Assembly: GCA_016927755.1 (NCBI GenBank)
Contig: JAFGLZ010000151.1
Coordinates: 25,497 to 89,496 of the forward strand
Direction: 5' to 3'
Length of the DNA stretch: 64,000 bases
Source of the DNA: Phycisphaerae bacterium
GTDB lineage: Bacteria > Planctomycetota > Phycisphaerae > UBA1845 > JAFGLZ01
The notes below the pieces were generated by a model. It ran no database searches and was not told where the DNA came from. It saw nothing but the letters and a program-made list of their open reading frames with translations. The first letter of the stretch is position 1; each line of letters opens with the position of its first letter. The position numbers and the translations under genes were made by a program. Shown here in pieces: positions 24,699-34,763 of the stretch.

Positions 24699-25618
24699 GT
24701 GAACCCGTGAGCAAACTGCAAGCGGCCTTGGCGTCGGGCAAGTTCGTGGTGACGGGCGAGATCGGCCCGCCGAAGGGGGTGAACATCGCCCCGGCGTTGC
24801 ACGAGGCGGACGAGTATCTGAAGGGGCGGGTGGTGGCCGTCAACGTGACGGACATTCAGACGGCGGTCATGCGTTTCGGCAGCATGGCGACGTGCCACCT
24901 GCTTCTGGACCACGATATCGAGCCGATCTTCCAGATGGTGTGTCGAGACCGGAATCGGCTGGCGCTGCAGAGCGATCTGCTGAGCGCGTACGGTCTGGGG
25001 ATTCGGAACGTTCTGGCGATCACGGGCGATCACACGACGATGGGGGATCACCCGGGCGCCAAGCCCGTGTACGACCTAGACTCGGTGGGGTTGGTCGAGG
25101 CCATTGCCCGGCTGGAGACCGGCACCGACATGGGCGTCGACATGAAGGGCAACCCGAACAAGCTGGACGGCGTGCCGAAGTTCTTCAAGGGCGCGGTCGT
25201 CACGCCATGCGCCGACGAGGTGGAGCCGCAGATTATCAAGCTCGAGAAGAAGGTGGAGGCGGGGGCGCAGTTCATCCAGACGCAAGCGGTGTACGATCCG
25301 AAGGCCTTCGAGGACTTCATGAAGCGCGTGGGGCACATCAAGGTGCCGATCCTGGTGGGGATCGTGGTGCTCAAGGGCGTCGGGATGGCGAAGTACATGA
25401 ATCGGGGCGTCCCGGGCGTGGTGGTTCCGGAGCCGATCATGAAGCGGCTGTCGGACACGCCGAAGGAAGACGCGAAGAAGGTGGGGGCGGAGATCGCCGG
25501 CGAGTTGGTGCGTGACATGAAGGACATGTGCCAGGGCGCGCACCTGATGACGTTGGGTTGGGACGACACGGTTCCGGACATCATCCGCATCGCTGGGGTC
25601 AACGGTCAGGCAAGCTGA
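24695..25618 (+). CDS. metF: Methylenetetrahydrofolate reductase
   Basis: 307 residues, the TIM-barrel flavoprotein that reduces methylene-THF to methyl-THF in the methyl branch of one-carbon metabolism. Characteristic segments: GEIGPPKGVN near the N-terminus with the catalytic glutamate, FQMVCRDRNR, VLAITGDHTTMGDHPG, and FIQTQAVYDPKAFEDFM. The N-terminus overlaps metV by four bases, with a GAGGAG site before the ATG, so translation is coupled. As in acetogen systems, it lacks its own NADH-binding extension and depends on partners. A terminator follows directly. Confidence 0.96.
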   Translation: MSEPVSKLQAALASGKFVVTGEIGPPKGVNIAPALHEADEYLKGRVVAVNVTDIQTAVMRFGSMATCHLLLDHDIEPIFQMVCRDRNRLALQSDLLSAYGLGIRNVLAITGDHTTMGDHPGAKPVYDLDSVGLVEAIARLETGTDMGVDMKGNPNKLDGVPKFFKGAVVTPCADEVEPQIIKLEKKVEAGAQFIQTQAVYDPKAFEDFMKRVGHIKVPILVGIVVLKGVGMAKYMNRGVPGVVVPEPIMKRLSDTPKEDAKKVGAEIAGELVRDMKDMCQGAHLMTLGWDDTVPDIIRIAGVNGQAS

Positions 25619-25655
25619 CCCTCAACGACGTCTGGACAGCATGCTGCGACTCTTG

Positions 25656-25690
25656 ACATGCCCGCGTGCCGGCGGGCATGTTGTTTGTGT
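25656..25690 (+). terminator. Rho-independent terminator of the metF operon
   Basis: Hairpin CATGCCCGC (25657-25665) / GCGGGCATG (25672-25680), loop GTGCCG, extended by an A-T pair, then the T-rich TTGTTTGTGT. It begins 37 bases after the metF stop. It also contains the ATG at 25658, which is why that codon is not used as the start of the next gene. Confidence 0.85.
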
Positions 25691-25720
25691 GTGCCGTGTT
25701 TGCCTGTGGGGCGAACTGAG

Positions 25721-27529
25721 TTGACAGACTCCGATTCCTCAGGAAGGGACGATTCCGCCGCGCGCGGGCGTGGCCGCCCGCGGGCGCGTGCGGCGGCGCC
25801 GTGGATTGCGCTGGCGGGGCTACTGCTCCTGGGTCTGGGGGTTCGGATCTATCTGGCGGGGACGCCCGGCTATCCGTTCGATCTGAACTGCTTCTATGCG
25901 TGGGCGGACGCGGCGCATCGGGGGGATCTTCGCTCGCCGTACCAATTGAAGCGTCCGCTTCCCTGCAACTACCCACCGGGTTACATCCTTGTGATCTCGC
26001 GGTTGCCTTGGCTGTATGAGCTGTTGACCGGGGAGACGTTTCGGACGCCGCCGGATCCGAACAGCGGCAAGCTCGATGAGGTGGATCTGGCGCTCGAGGG
26101 GCAGTACCGACGGCGTGACTGGCTCAAGAAGAAGGAACTGATCGAGCACTACCGGCGGGAAGACCCGGAGGTGTATCGCGCGATCACCGAGGCGCTGCCC
26201 CATCCGGAACTGGTCCTGTTGGGGCTGGTGCCGCGAGAGCAGTTCGCGGGGATGCGTGAGGCGTACCAGAGGGATCCGGAGCGGTACAAGGTCAAGGTGC
26301 AGCGGCTGGCGGCGGGGATCCAGTCGATGCTGGCTAAGGGGCCGCCGTACACGGCTCCGGATCGGCTGCGGCGGCTTGCGGTTTGGGTAAAGCTTCCGGC
26401 GCTGCTGTGCGACTTGGCGGGGGCGGGGCTGCTGTACGTTCTTCTGCGAAAGCGGCGAGGGCGCTGGGGGGCTCTGCTGGTTTCGGGAGTCTACCTCTTC
26501 CTGCCGGCGGTGCTGTACGACTCGGCGTGCTGGGGGCAGGTGGACGGGGTGCATTCGCTTGCGATGCTGGGGTGCGTGGCGCTGCTGGTGGCAGGGCATT
26601 CGTTCCTCGTGGGTTTGCTGTTCGCGGTGGCGCTGCTGACGAAGTTCCAGTCGATCGTGATCGCGCCGGTGCTAGCGGCGGGGTTCCTGGCGCGTTGGTC
26701 CGCGACGGTCAAGGGGAGTCGGGGGGGATCGGGGGGAGTGTCGCCGGAGGCGGGAAGGCGGGTGCTAGGGTCCATGGGTCTCGTGCTCTTGGGCGTCGTC
26801 GTGGGGGCGGGGGTCGTGCTGACGCCGTTCGCGGCGGACGGGGCGGCCGGTGACGCGCTGGGGACGTACGGGAAGGTGGCGGGTCAGTATCACTGGGTGA
26901 GCGTGTGTGCGTTCAACCCGTGGTGGCTCTTGAACAGCAAGCCGGACGTGCCGAAGTGGTACTACCGGTTCACGCGGCTGGACGACAAGCCGTGGCTGGG
27001 GCCTGTCACTCCCAAGCACGTGGGATTGGGGATGTTGGGTGGGTTCTCGCTTTGGATCATGTGGCTTGTCTTTCGGCGGGGGTGCGGGTACGAAGTGATG
27101 GCGGCGGGGGCGGCGGCGATGGCGATGGGGTTCTTCGTTCTTCCGACGGAGATCCATGAGCGCTATGGCTTTCCGGCGATGATCCTGTGTGCGTATCTTG
27201 TCGGGGCGGGTTGGCGGTATTTGCCGGTGCTGCTGGTGCTTTCGGTGGCTCAGTTGTATAACTTCACGGCAGTGCAGCCGATGGACGACCCGCGATACGC
27301 GTGGCTGATGCCGATTGCGAACGCCGTGCAAGGGCATGGTGGGATTACGTATCTGTTTGTGTTGATCCACGTGGCGTGCCTGGTATACTTCTGCGTAGTG
27401 CTGTATCAAATACCCGTTCGCTCGGTTGCGTTTTCGGGCGTGTCCACGGTGGTTGCCGGTCCGGGGCGGCGGTCCGAGCGTTCGCGGCGATCTTCTCGAA
27501 AGGGTCGTCCGAGGTCTGACCGGGGTTGA
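25721..27529 (+). CDS. Membrane glycosyltransferase-like protein (GT39/GT87/DUF2029 type)
   Basis: About 602 residues, multi-pass. An early membrane helix ALAGLLLLGLGVRIY is followed by the loop FDLNCFYAWADAAHRGD, like the catalytic periplasmic loop of GT-C enzymes that use lipid-linked sugars. A large soluble insert (about 90-215) precedes a further series of membrane helices. The start is uncertain: an ATG at 25658 is inside the metF terminator hairpin, so TTG 25721 is preferred, although its ribosome site is weak. No other sugar genes adjoin. The GT-C class is well supported; the sugar and acceptor are unknown. Confidence 0.8.
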   Translation: MTDSDSSGRDDSAARGRGRPRARAAAPWIALAGLLLLGLGVRIYLAGTPGYPFDLNCFYAWADAAHRGDLRSPYQLKRPLPCNYPPGYILVISRLPWLYELLTGETFRTPPDPNSGKLDEVDLALEGQYRRRDWLKKKELIEHYRREDPEVYRAITEALPHPELVLLGLVPREQFAGMREAYQRDPERYKVKVQRLAAGIQSMLAKGPPYTAPDRLRRLAVWVKLPALLCDLAGAGLLYVLLRKRRGRWGALLVSGVYLFLPAVLYDSACWGQVDGVHSLAMLGCVALLVAGHSFLVGLLFAVALLTKFQSIVIAPVLAAGFLARWSATVKGSRGGSGGVSPEAGRRVLGSMGLVLLGVVVGAGVVLTPFAADGAAGDALGTYGKVAGQYHWVSVCAFNPWWLLNSKPDVPKWYYRFTRLDDKPWLGPVTPKHVGLGMLGGFSLWIMWLVFRRGCGYEVMAAGAAAMAMGFFVLPTEIHERYGFPAMILCAYLVGAGWRYLPVLLVLSVAQLYNFTAVQPMDDPRYAWLMPIANAVQGHGGITYLFVLIHVACLVYFCVVLYQIPVRSVAFSGVSTVVAGPGRRSERSRRSSRKGRPRSDRG

Positions 27530-27599
27530 GGCGGGCCCAAGGCCCTCCGAGCCGGTGTGTGACGACCGGCCAAAATGGCGCAAGCACCTGGTTAATGGG

Positions 27600-27627
27600 T
27601 TGACTGGCGCGGATAAGGCCTTATACT
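27600..27627 (+). promoter_or_regulatory. Sigma-70 promoter of the tRNA-Thr/tuf operon
   Basis: TTGACT (27600-27605) and TATACT (27622-27627) with 16 bases between, close to consensus. It lies 86 bases upstream of the tRNA-Thr gene and is the best promoter match I found in this cluster. Confidence 0.8.
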
Positions 27628-27713
27628 GATAGATCTTTCGGTGCGGGCCAGGAAGGGATGCTACACCCTGGCTCCGGCATGGCGGGACGAACACCTGTCG
27701 TCTGGCCTACCGT

Positions 27714-27786
<73 letters not shown>

Positions 27787-28008
27787 CGTTGACGTTGAAC
27801 CGCCCGGGGATGCGGCTCCGGCCGACCGGGCGTTTTGTCGTGAAGTCGTGGACCCGTGGGGTGGGCGCGGTCGGGTAGTTCCCGAGAGGAAGCGGGGGCC
27901 GGCCGGTGGAAGCGAGTGGAGTGGGTGGGGATCAAGAGCTGTTCCCGTGGGTCGGTCTAGTCAAGAAGCAGTCATCGAGAGGTTCCTACAGCTGGAGGAT
28001 ACGTAGGC

Positions 28009-29217
<1,209 letters not shown>

Positions 29218-29334
29218 CCCCGGCTGAGTCGGTGGAGGCCGGCGGCCCGCCGAGCGACGTTGGTTGGCAGATAGGTCAGCGGCGCCTCGGACAGGCAGCA
29301 GGTCTTTGGCGGCCCAGGTCGGAGGGTTGATGTC

Positions 29335-29502
29335 ATGGCAAAGACTGCGAAGCGCGAGTGGGTGTGGCTCCAGTGTACGGAGACGGGCGATCTGAACTAT
29401 CGAACGCAGGTCAACGTGCAGGGAGGTTTTCCGAAGCTCGAGCTGAAGAAGTACAGTCCGCGGCTGCGCAAGCATACGGTGCATAAGCTGAAGCGGAAGT
29501 AA
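29335..29502 (+). CDS. rpmG: Ribosomal protein bL33
   Basis: 55 residues: MAKTAKREWVWLQCTETGDL at the start, KLELKKYSPRLRKHTVHK near the end, matching bL33 in length and in the conserved KLELKK-Y/F-P box. Only one cysteine is present, so the zinc-ribbon pairs of C-plus L33 proteins are absent; this is the C-minus type. It lies between tuf and tRNA-Trp, a common place for rpmG. The gene is short and easily missed. Confidence 0.93.
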   Translation: MAKTAKREWVWLQCTETGDLNYRTQVNVQGGFPKLELKKYSPRLRKHTVHKLKRK

Positions 29503-29548
29503 TACGCCGCGGCCTCAGCGCGGGGCATCGGGCGATGCGGCCATGGTT

Positions 29549-29621
29549 AGGAGCGTAGCTCAACTGGCAGAGCACTGGTTTCCAAAACCAGGGGTTGGGG
29601 GTTCGAGTCCCTTCGCTCCTG
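29549..29621 (+). tRNA. tRNA-Trp (anticodon CCA)
   Basis: Acceptor AGGAGCG (29549-29555) pairs with CGCTCCT (29614-29620); anticodon stem CTGGT/ACCAG encloses TTCCAAA, giving CCA; T-loop GGTTCGAGTC. Discriminator G. The location between rpmG and secE is the classic one. Confidence 0.96.
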
Positions 29622-29745
29622 TTGCTGGTGGGACGTAGGGCATTTGGGGGTCCCCGCGAGACACGGACGGCGGTTGAGGGGACGAGCCACCGAGGATGCA
29701 GGCGGAAGCGTACCTGGTCGCCAGAATGGGCGGGATAAACTGCAC

Positions 29746-30396
29746 ATGGCCAAAGGGAAGAAGAAGGGCAAGAAACGCAAGGATGGGCTGACGGAGAACG
29801 GGGAGATCCCGGACACGTCACCGACGTCGTCGGATGCGTTGGAGTCGGACGCGGACGGTGATGATTACGAGGTCGACGACAGTCGATCCGAACCGGCACC
29901 GTCGCCGGCGCGGCGGCTAGGCGCAGGCCGGGTGCCGCGGGGCGCTCGGGTGGGCGGGTTGTCGATCTACAAGCCGGGGCAGGGGTATTACACCCGAGTC
30001 GGGACGGCGATCGGGGCGGGCGTCCTGATCGCGGGGATGTGGAACTACCTGTACGGCGTGCTGGGCGTTTACGTTGATGCGGAGAAGGCGTGGACGTTCT
30101 ACGTGCAGCTCGGGGTGCCGACGCTGGTGGGGGCGCTGATTGGCGTCGTGGTGTACTGGCTCGTGGGGAGGAAGGCTTCGACGTGCGACTTCATGATTCT
30201 CACGGAAGGTGAGATGAAGAAGGTGAGCTGGTCGAGCCGCAAGGAGGTCATTGGCTCGACGAAGGTCGTGGTTTTCGTCGTCATTGCGATGTCGATCTAT
30301 CTGTTCGTGGCGGATTACCTCTTTTCATTGTTCTTCCACTGGATCGGGGTGTTGCATATCGCCCGACAAGCATTTGGCAAGGCAGCCGGAAATTGA
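29746..30396 (+). CDS. secE: SecE preprotein translocase subunit, with long basic and acidic N-terminus
   Basis: 216 residues from ATG 29746. The first 60 or so are a lysine-rich start (KGKKKGKKRKD) and then an acidic, disordered-looking stretch. Three membrane helices follow (about 85-108, 120-145, 180-208). Before the last helix lies the conserved SecE box: FMILTEGEMKKVSWSSRKEV, where E-x-x-K-V-x-W-P/S is the family hallmark. SecE stabilises SecY in the inner membrane. Its stop overlaps the nusG region, so the two genes are coupled. Many bacterial SecE proteins have a single helix; three helices, as here, is the enterobacterial form. Confidence 0.95.
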   Translation: MAKGKKKGKKRKDGLTENGEIPDTSPTSSDALESDADGDDYEVDDSRSEPAPSPARRLGAGRVPRGARVGGLSIYKPGQGYYTRVGTAIGAGVLIAGMWNYLYGVLGVYVDAEKAWTFYVQLGVPTLVGALIGVVVYWLVGRKASTCDFMILTEGEMKKVSWSSRKEVIGSTKVVVFVVIAMSIYLFVADYLFSLFFHWIGVLHIARQAFGKAAGN

Positions 30397-30398
30397 GA

Positions 30399-31160
30399 AT
30401 GAGCAACGTGGAATCCCAATCCGAGCAGTCTCCGGAGGGCACCGAGTCCGACGAGGCTTTGGCCGAGAGCGGCGACGTGGTCGAGGACGTTGTCGAGGAC
30501 GAGGATGTCGTCGGGGACGGAGACGTCGTCGAGGAGGCCGAGGCGGAAGAGGCTCCGGACGATGCGGAGCCGGAGGCGGCTGTCCCCGTGGATCCGTTGG
30601 CGACGAAGCCGGGGATGGGATGGTACGTGCTGCGGGTGGCCAGCAACAAGGAAGAGCAGGTCCGGGACGCGCTGGACCGGAAGGTGAAGATCGAGGGTCT
30701 CGAGGATCGGATCGGCAGGATCCTGGTTCCGATGGTCAAGGAGAAGACGATCCGGCGCGGGCAGGCCAGGATCGTGCAGCGCAAGCTTTACGCCGGGTAC
30801 GTGTTCGTGGAGATGGCGACGGAGCCGGACGGTTCGATCCCGGAGAACGTGTGGTTCCTGGTGAAGGAGACCACTGGCGTCGGGGATTTCATCCAGTCGG
30901 ACGGGCGTCCCACATCGATGAAGAGTATCGAGGTGGACCGGATGTTGGCGGCGGTGACTCAGACGGAAGAGGAGGCTTCGCTTTCGGGGGTCAAGTTCAA
31001 GCCCGGCGATCGGGTGAAGATTCGCGAGGGCCCGTTCGAGAACTTCGAGGGGGACGTGGAGGCGATCGACGAGCAGAAGGGCATGGTGACGGTGCTGCTG
31101 ACGATTTTCGGTCGGCAGTCTCCGGTGGACGTGGAATACTGGAACGTGGAATCCTTGTAG
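30399..31160 (+). CDS. nusG: Transcription termination/antitermination factor NusG, with acidic N-terminal extension
   Basis: 253 residues from ATG 30399; a TTG two codons earlier overlaps the secE stop. Residues 1-65 are almost wholly Glu, Asp, Val and Ala (for example VEDVVEDEDVV) and look disordered. The NGN domain begins at GMGWYVLRVASNKEEQV and contains YAGYVFVEM; the C-terminal KOW domain contains FKPGDRVKIREGPFENFEG. NusG binds RNA polymerase and couples it to Rho or to ribosomal S10. The extension is longer than in E. coli NusG. Confidence 0.96.
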   Translation: MSNVESQSEQSPEGTESDEALAESGDVVEDVVEDEDVVGDGDVVEEAEAEEAPDDAEPEAAVPVDPLATKPGMGWYVLRVASNKEEQVRDALDRKVKIEGLEDRIGRILVPMVKEKTIRRGQARIVQRKLYAGYVFVEMATEPDGSIPENVWFLVKETTGVGDFIQSDGRPTSMKSIEVDRMLAAVTQTEEEASLSGVKFKPGDRVKIREGPFENFEGDVEAIDEQKGMVTVLLTIFGRQSPVDVEYWNVESL

Positions 31161-31266
31161 GTCGGATCCGGCTGGAGCATTCGGGGGGGATGACATTCCC
31201 GTGGAACCCGCCGATCGGACGAGATCAGATACGGACAGCAGGCATTAGATCTTAGTAGGTGCTATC

Positions 31267-31716
31267 GTGGCGAAGGAAGTATCGGTCATCATCAAGCTGC
31301 AGGCGAAGGGCGGGAGCGCGACGCCGGCGCCGCCGATCGGTCCGGCCCTGGGCCAACACGGCGTGAACATCGGGCAGTTCGTCTCGCAGTTCAACGAGAA
31401 GACGAAGGACGCGGGGGGCATGCCGCTGCCGGTGGAGATCACGGTTTATAAGGACAAGAGCTTCACGTTCATCGTGAAGAGCCCTCCGGCGGCGGAACTG
31501 CTGAAGGTCGCGGCGAAGCCGACGGATTCGGAGATGCGGGTACTCGAGAAGGGCAGCGGCGTCCCGAACAAGAAGAAGGTCGGCACGGTGACAAAGGATC
31601 AGGTCAAGGAGATCGCCGAGAAGAAGATAAAGGACCTGAACGCGTTCGACATGGACGCGGCGTGCAAGATCATCGCCGGAACGGCCCGGTCGATGGGGAT
31701 CGATGTAGTGGACTAG
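31267..31716 (+). CDS. rplK: Ribosomal protein uL11
   Basis: 149 residues with a GTG start. Conserved N-terminal region LQAKGGSATPAPPIGPALG and the C-terminal RNA-binding part ending in GTARSMGIDVVD. uL11 forms the GTPase-associated centre with 23S rRNA. Length and motifs are standard. Confidence 0.97.
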   Translation: MAKEVSVIIKLQAKGGSATPAPPIGPALGQHGVNIGQFVSQFNEKTKDAGGMPLPVEITVYKDKSFTFIVKSPPAAELLKVAAKPTDSEMRVLEKGSGVPNKKKVGTVTKDQVKEIAEKKIKDLNAFDMDAACKIIAGTARSMGIDVVD

Positions 31717-31746
31717 CCCTGGCCGGGCGTTGATGGAGATGTTCCG

Positions 31747-32469
31747 ATGGCAGTCATGACACAGCGACACAAGGCCCAGTTGCAGCATTCACCGGGCGAT
31801 ACTCCGATGCCGATCGAGAAGGCGATCGAGGCGGTCAAGCAGATGGCCTCGGTGAAGGCAGAGAAGAAATACAAGCAGGCCCGTCCCCGCAAGGCGTGGG
31901 ACCAGACGGTCGAGATCGCCCTGTGGCTGGGGATCGACCCGAAGCAGGCGGACCAGATGATCCGGGGTTCGGTTTCGCTGCCGAAGGGGATCGGCGCGAC
32001 GAAGCGGGTGATCGCGTTCGCGGAGGGCGCGGAGGCCGAGGCCGCCAAGGCCGCCGGGGCGATCGAGGTCGGGGGTGAGGATCTGGTCAAGAAGATCGAG
32101 GGGGGATGGATGGACTTCGACGTAGCGATCGCACATCCGAAGCTGATGGGGAAAGTGGGGAAGCTCGGGCGTGTGCTCGGTCCGCAAGGAAAGATGCCGA
32201 GCCCGAAGAGCGGCACGGTGACGCCGGACGTGGGGACGGCGGTGAAGGAGTACGCGGCGGGCAAGCTCGAGTATCGCAACGACGACGGCGGGAACATCCA
32301 TGCGGTGGTCGGGAAGGTGAGCTTCTCGACGGAGGATCTGAAGGAGAACATTGAAGCCTTCGTGAGCCATATCCGGCGGATCAAGCCGCAGGCGAGCAAG
32401 GGCACGTACATGAAGCGTGTTTGCATCAAGGCGACATACACACCGGCGGTGACGCTGGAGGTCGAGTAG
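31747..32469 (+). CDS. rplA: Ribosomal protein uL1
   Basis: 240 residues. Conserved segments include ALWLGIDPKQADQMIRGSV, LPKGIGATKRV, LGRVLGPQGKMPSPKSGTV and the TYTPAVTLEV end. uL1 forms the L1 stalk and in many bacteria represses its own operon. It starts 30 bases after rplK. A terminator follows, so it is the last gene of the operon here. Confidence 0.97.
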   Translation: MAVMTQRHKAQLQHSPGDTPMPIEKAIEAVKQMASVKAEKKYKQARPRKAWDQTVEIALWLGIDPKQADQMIRGSVSLPKGIGATKRVIAFAEGAEAEAAKAAGAIEVGGEDLVKKIEGGWMDFDVAIAHPKLMGKVGKLGRVLGPQGKMPSPKSGTVTPDVGTAVKEYAAGKLEYRNDDGGNIHAVVGKVSFSTEDLKENIEAFVSHIRRIKPQASKGTYMKRVCIKATYTPAVTLEVE

Positions 32470-32511
32470 CGGGCGAAATCGGAATCGTCAGGAATCACGA
32501 GAGAATCACAC

Positions 32512-32541
32512 CGGCCCGCAACGAAGCGGGCCGTTTTTTTT
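32512..32541 (+). terminator. Strong rho-independent terminator after rplA
   Basis: Stem CGGCCCGC (32512-32519) / GCGGGCCG (32526-32533), loop AACGAA, then eight T residues (32534-32541). Textbook form. It closes the secE-nusG-rplKA unit before asd, although asd begins only 11 bases later. Confidence 0.93.
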
Positions 32542-32552
32542 GGAGCCAAGCC

Positions 32553-33551
32553 ATGAGTCGTCATGTCGCAGTCATCGGAGCCACGGGAGCGGTGGGGCAG
32601 GAGTTCATTCGGACCCTGGAGCAGCGGGAGTTTCCGCTGGACGAGATCACCTTCCTGGCGTCGCACCGATCAGCGGGCAAGAAGGTTACGTTCCGCGGCA
32701 GGGAGCACACGATCCGGGAGCTGACGAGGGAGAGCTTCGCGGGGATCGATCTGGCGCTGTTCTCGGCGGGCGGGTCGATCAGCCAGGAGTTCGCGCCGAT
32801 CGCGGCGGAGTCGGGGGCGGTGGTGGTGGACAACAGCTCGGCGTTTCGCATGGATCCGGAGGTGCCGCTGGTCGTACCGGAGGTGAATCCGGAGGACATC
32901 AAGCGGCACAAGGGGATCATCGCGAACCCGAACTGCTCGACGATCATCATGGTGGTGGCGGTGTGGCCTTTGCACAAGGCGAATCGCGTCGAGCGGATGG
33001 TCGTCAGTACGTACCAGGCGGCCAGCGGCGCCGGCTATCAGGCGATGGTGGAGCTGGAGGAGCAGAGCCGGGCGATCAGCGAGGGCAAGGAGGCGCGGGT
33101 CGCGAAGTTCCCGCACCAGATCGCGTTCAACCTCTTCCCGCACGTGGACGCGTTCCTGGACAACGGGTACACGAAGGAAGAGATGAAGATGGTGAACGAG
33201 ACTCGGAAGATGTTCCACGACGACGGGATTCTGGTGAGCGCGACGTGCGTTCGCGTGGCGGTCAAGCGCGCGCACAGCGAGGCGATCAACCTGACGTTCG
33301 AGAGACCGACGACGCCGGAGGAGGTCCGTGAGATCCTGGCGGTGGCGCCCGGGCTGACGATCGTGGACGAGCCGTCTAAGAACCGGTATCCGACGCCGCT
33401 GGAGGCGAGCGACGGTGACGACGTGCTCGTGGGGCGGATCCGTCAAGACGTGAGCCAGCCGGACGGCAGGGGGATCGAGCTGTTCATCAGTGGGGATCAG
33501 ATCCGCAAGGGCGCGGCGCTAAACGCCGTGCAGATCGCGGAGTTGGTGTAG
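32553..33551 (+). CDS. asd: Aspartate-semialdehyde dehydrogenase
   Basis: 332 residues; reduces aspartyl phosphate with NADPH for lysine, threonine and methionine synthesis. NADP site VIGATGAVGQEF at the N-terminus; active-site cysteine in IIANPNCSTI; further conserved parts are STYQAASGAGY and the histidine-containing RVAVKRAHSEA. Start ATG 32553 has TGGAG seven bases upstream, just inside the T-tract of the terminator, so its promoter must overlap rplA or read-through occurs. Confidence 0.97.
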   Translation: MSRHVAVIGATGAVGQEFIRTLEQREFPLDEITFLASHRSAGKKVTFRGREHTIRELTRESFAGIDLALFSAGGSISQEFAPIAAESGAVVVDNSSAFRMDPEVPLVVPEVNPEDIKRHKGIIANPNCSTIIMVVAVWPLHKANRVERMVVSTYQAASGAGYQAMVELEEQSRAISEGKEARVAKFPHQIAFNLFPHVDAFLDNGYTKEEMKMVNETRKMFHDDGILVSATCVRVAVKRAHSEAINLTFERPTTPEEVREILAVAPGLTIVDEPSKNRYPTPLEASDGDDVLVGRIRQDVSQPDGRGIELFISGDQIRKGAALNAVQIAELV

Positions 33552-33612
33552 TCGGGACGGAGCGGGTGGGCGGATCGATTGCCGTGCATGGGCGGCGTGG
33601 GACGTGGGTTCG

Positions 33613-34377
33613 ATGACGAACGAGAACGAATGGGCGCGGGGTAAGGTGGCGCTGGTGACGGGGGCCAGCAGCGGGATCGGGCAGGCGACGGCGCTGGCGC
33701 TTGGTCGGGCGGGGGCGGACGTGGCCGTTCACTACAAGAGCCGGCTTGCCGGGGCGGAGGCTGCGTGCCGGGGCGTTGCGTCGGCCGGTGGGAGGTCCGT
33801 GGCGATTCGGGCGGACGTCGGGAGCACGGAAGAGATCGACAGGATGTTCGCGGAGCTGGATGCGGCGTTCGGCGGCCGGCTGGACATTCTCGTGAACAAC
33901 GCGGGGGACTGGATGGACCGGATGCCGATCCTGGAGTGTCCGGAGTCGCAGTGGGATCGGATGTTCGACGTGAACGCCAAGAGCGTCTTTGTGTGCTGCA
34001 AGCATGCGGCCGAGCGGATGGTGCCGCAGGGCAGCGGGCAGATCGTGAACATCGGCTCGATCGTCGGGCACACTGGGGGGAGCGGGGGGACGCTGCCATA
34101 TGCGGCGGCGAAGGCGGCGGTGCATACGTTCACTCGGGGACTGGCCAAGGAGCTGGCCCCGCACGGGATCCGCGTCAACGCGGTCGCGCCGGGCTTTGCC
34201 GATACGCCGATGCTGGAGGGTCGTGTGAGCCACGAGCGGGCGCGAGAGATCACTCCGCTAGGACGGATGGCCCGGCCGGAGGAGGTGGCCTCGGTGATCG
34301 CGACGCTGCTCTCGCCGGCTTGTGCGTTCATGACGGGACAGATCCTTGACGTCAACGGCGGGATGTTGATGCGATAA
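33613..34377 (+). CDS. Short-chain dehydrogenase/reductase (FabG-like)
   Basis: 254 residues, classical SDR. Coenzyme motif TGASSGIGQATALALG near the N-terminus; structural NNAG (about residue 97); catalytic Ser in NIGSIVGHTGGSG, then Y-A-A-A-K with the Tyr and Lys; late motif FMTGQILDVNGGMLM. The binding-site pattern and the position after asd do not specify a substrate. Similar sequences are annotated as 3-oxoacyl-ACP reductase or glucose dehydrogenase. Confidence 0.9.
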   Translation: MTNENEWARGKVALVTGASSGIGQATALALGRAGADVAVHYKSRLAGAEAACRGVASAGGRSVAIRADVGSTEEIDRMFAELDAAFGGRLDILVNNAGDWMDRMPILECPESQWDRMFDVNAKSVFVCCKHAAERMVPQGSGQIVNIGSIVGHTGGSGGTLPYAAAKAAVHTFTRGLAKELAPHGIRVNAVAPGFADTPMLEGRVSHERAREITPLGRMARPEEVASVIATLLSPACAFMTGQILDVNGGMLMR

Positions 34378-34763
34378 GTCGTGTCATGCCTTGCTGTTCT
34401 CTTCTTCCGGGCGTAACGGCACGGGATGCATGTGCGGTACGGCCAGCTCACGCAAGAATGCGGTCACGTCGATAGCTTGGGTGTAGGGCGCGTGGCACGC
34501 GCCGACTGGCAGGATAGGCCGCAGACGGATCTCGCGTTCTATTGCGCGAAGGTTTGGCAGGAGAAGGGCGAGAACTCGCTGGCGGCCAACCTTCCATACG
34601 AGCGGGCGTGGTCGTCGGCGATTTGGATTGAGCCGGAAGCGAGGCAGTAGTCGGCGTCGCTGAAGGGGAGTCTCCTGTTGGGTCTTCACTTCTCGGAATC
34701 AGCACATGCGACTGCCGGGCAGTCGGAACACGCTTCATTTTCAGGGCCAGTTGGCTTCTGGCG
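34378..34763. other. Region without a confident gene (about 390 bases)
   Basis: Open frames exist on both strands (for example plus 34426-34650, minus 34384-34689), but none has a recognised product or a good ribosome site. The plus-strand one has some protein-like phrases (LAFYCAKVWQEKGENSLAANL) and could be a small unknown gene or a fragment. Confidence 0.35.

Noticed and set aside
25658..25720. ATG 25658 as start of the membrane glycosyltransferase
   Set aside because: The codon is inside the metF terminator hairpin and would add a cysteine-rich peptide not expected for this family.
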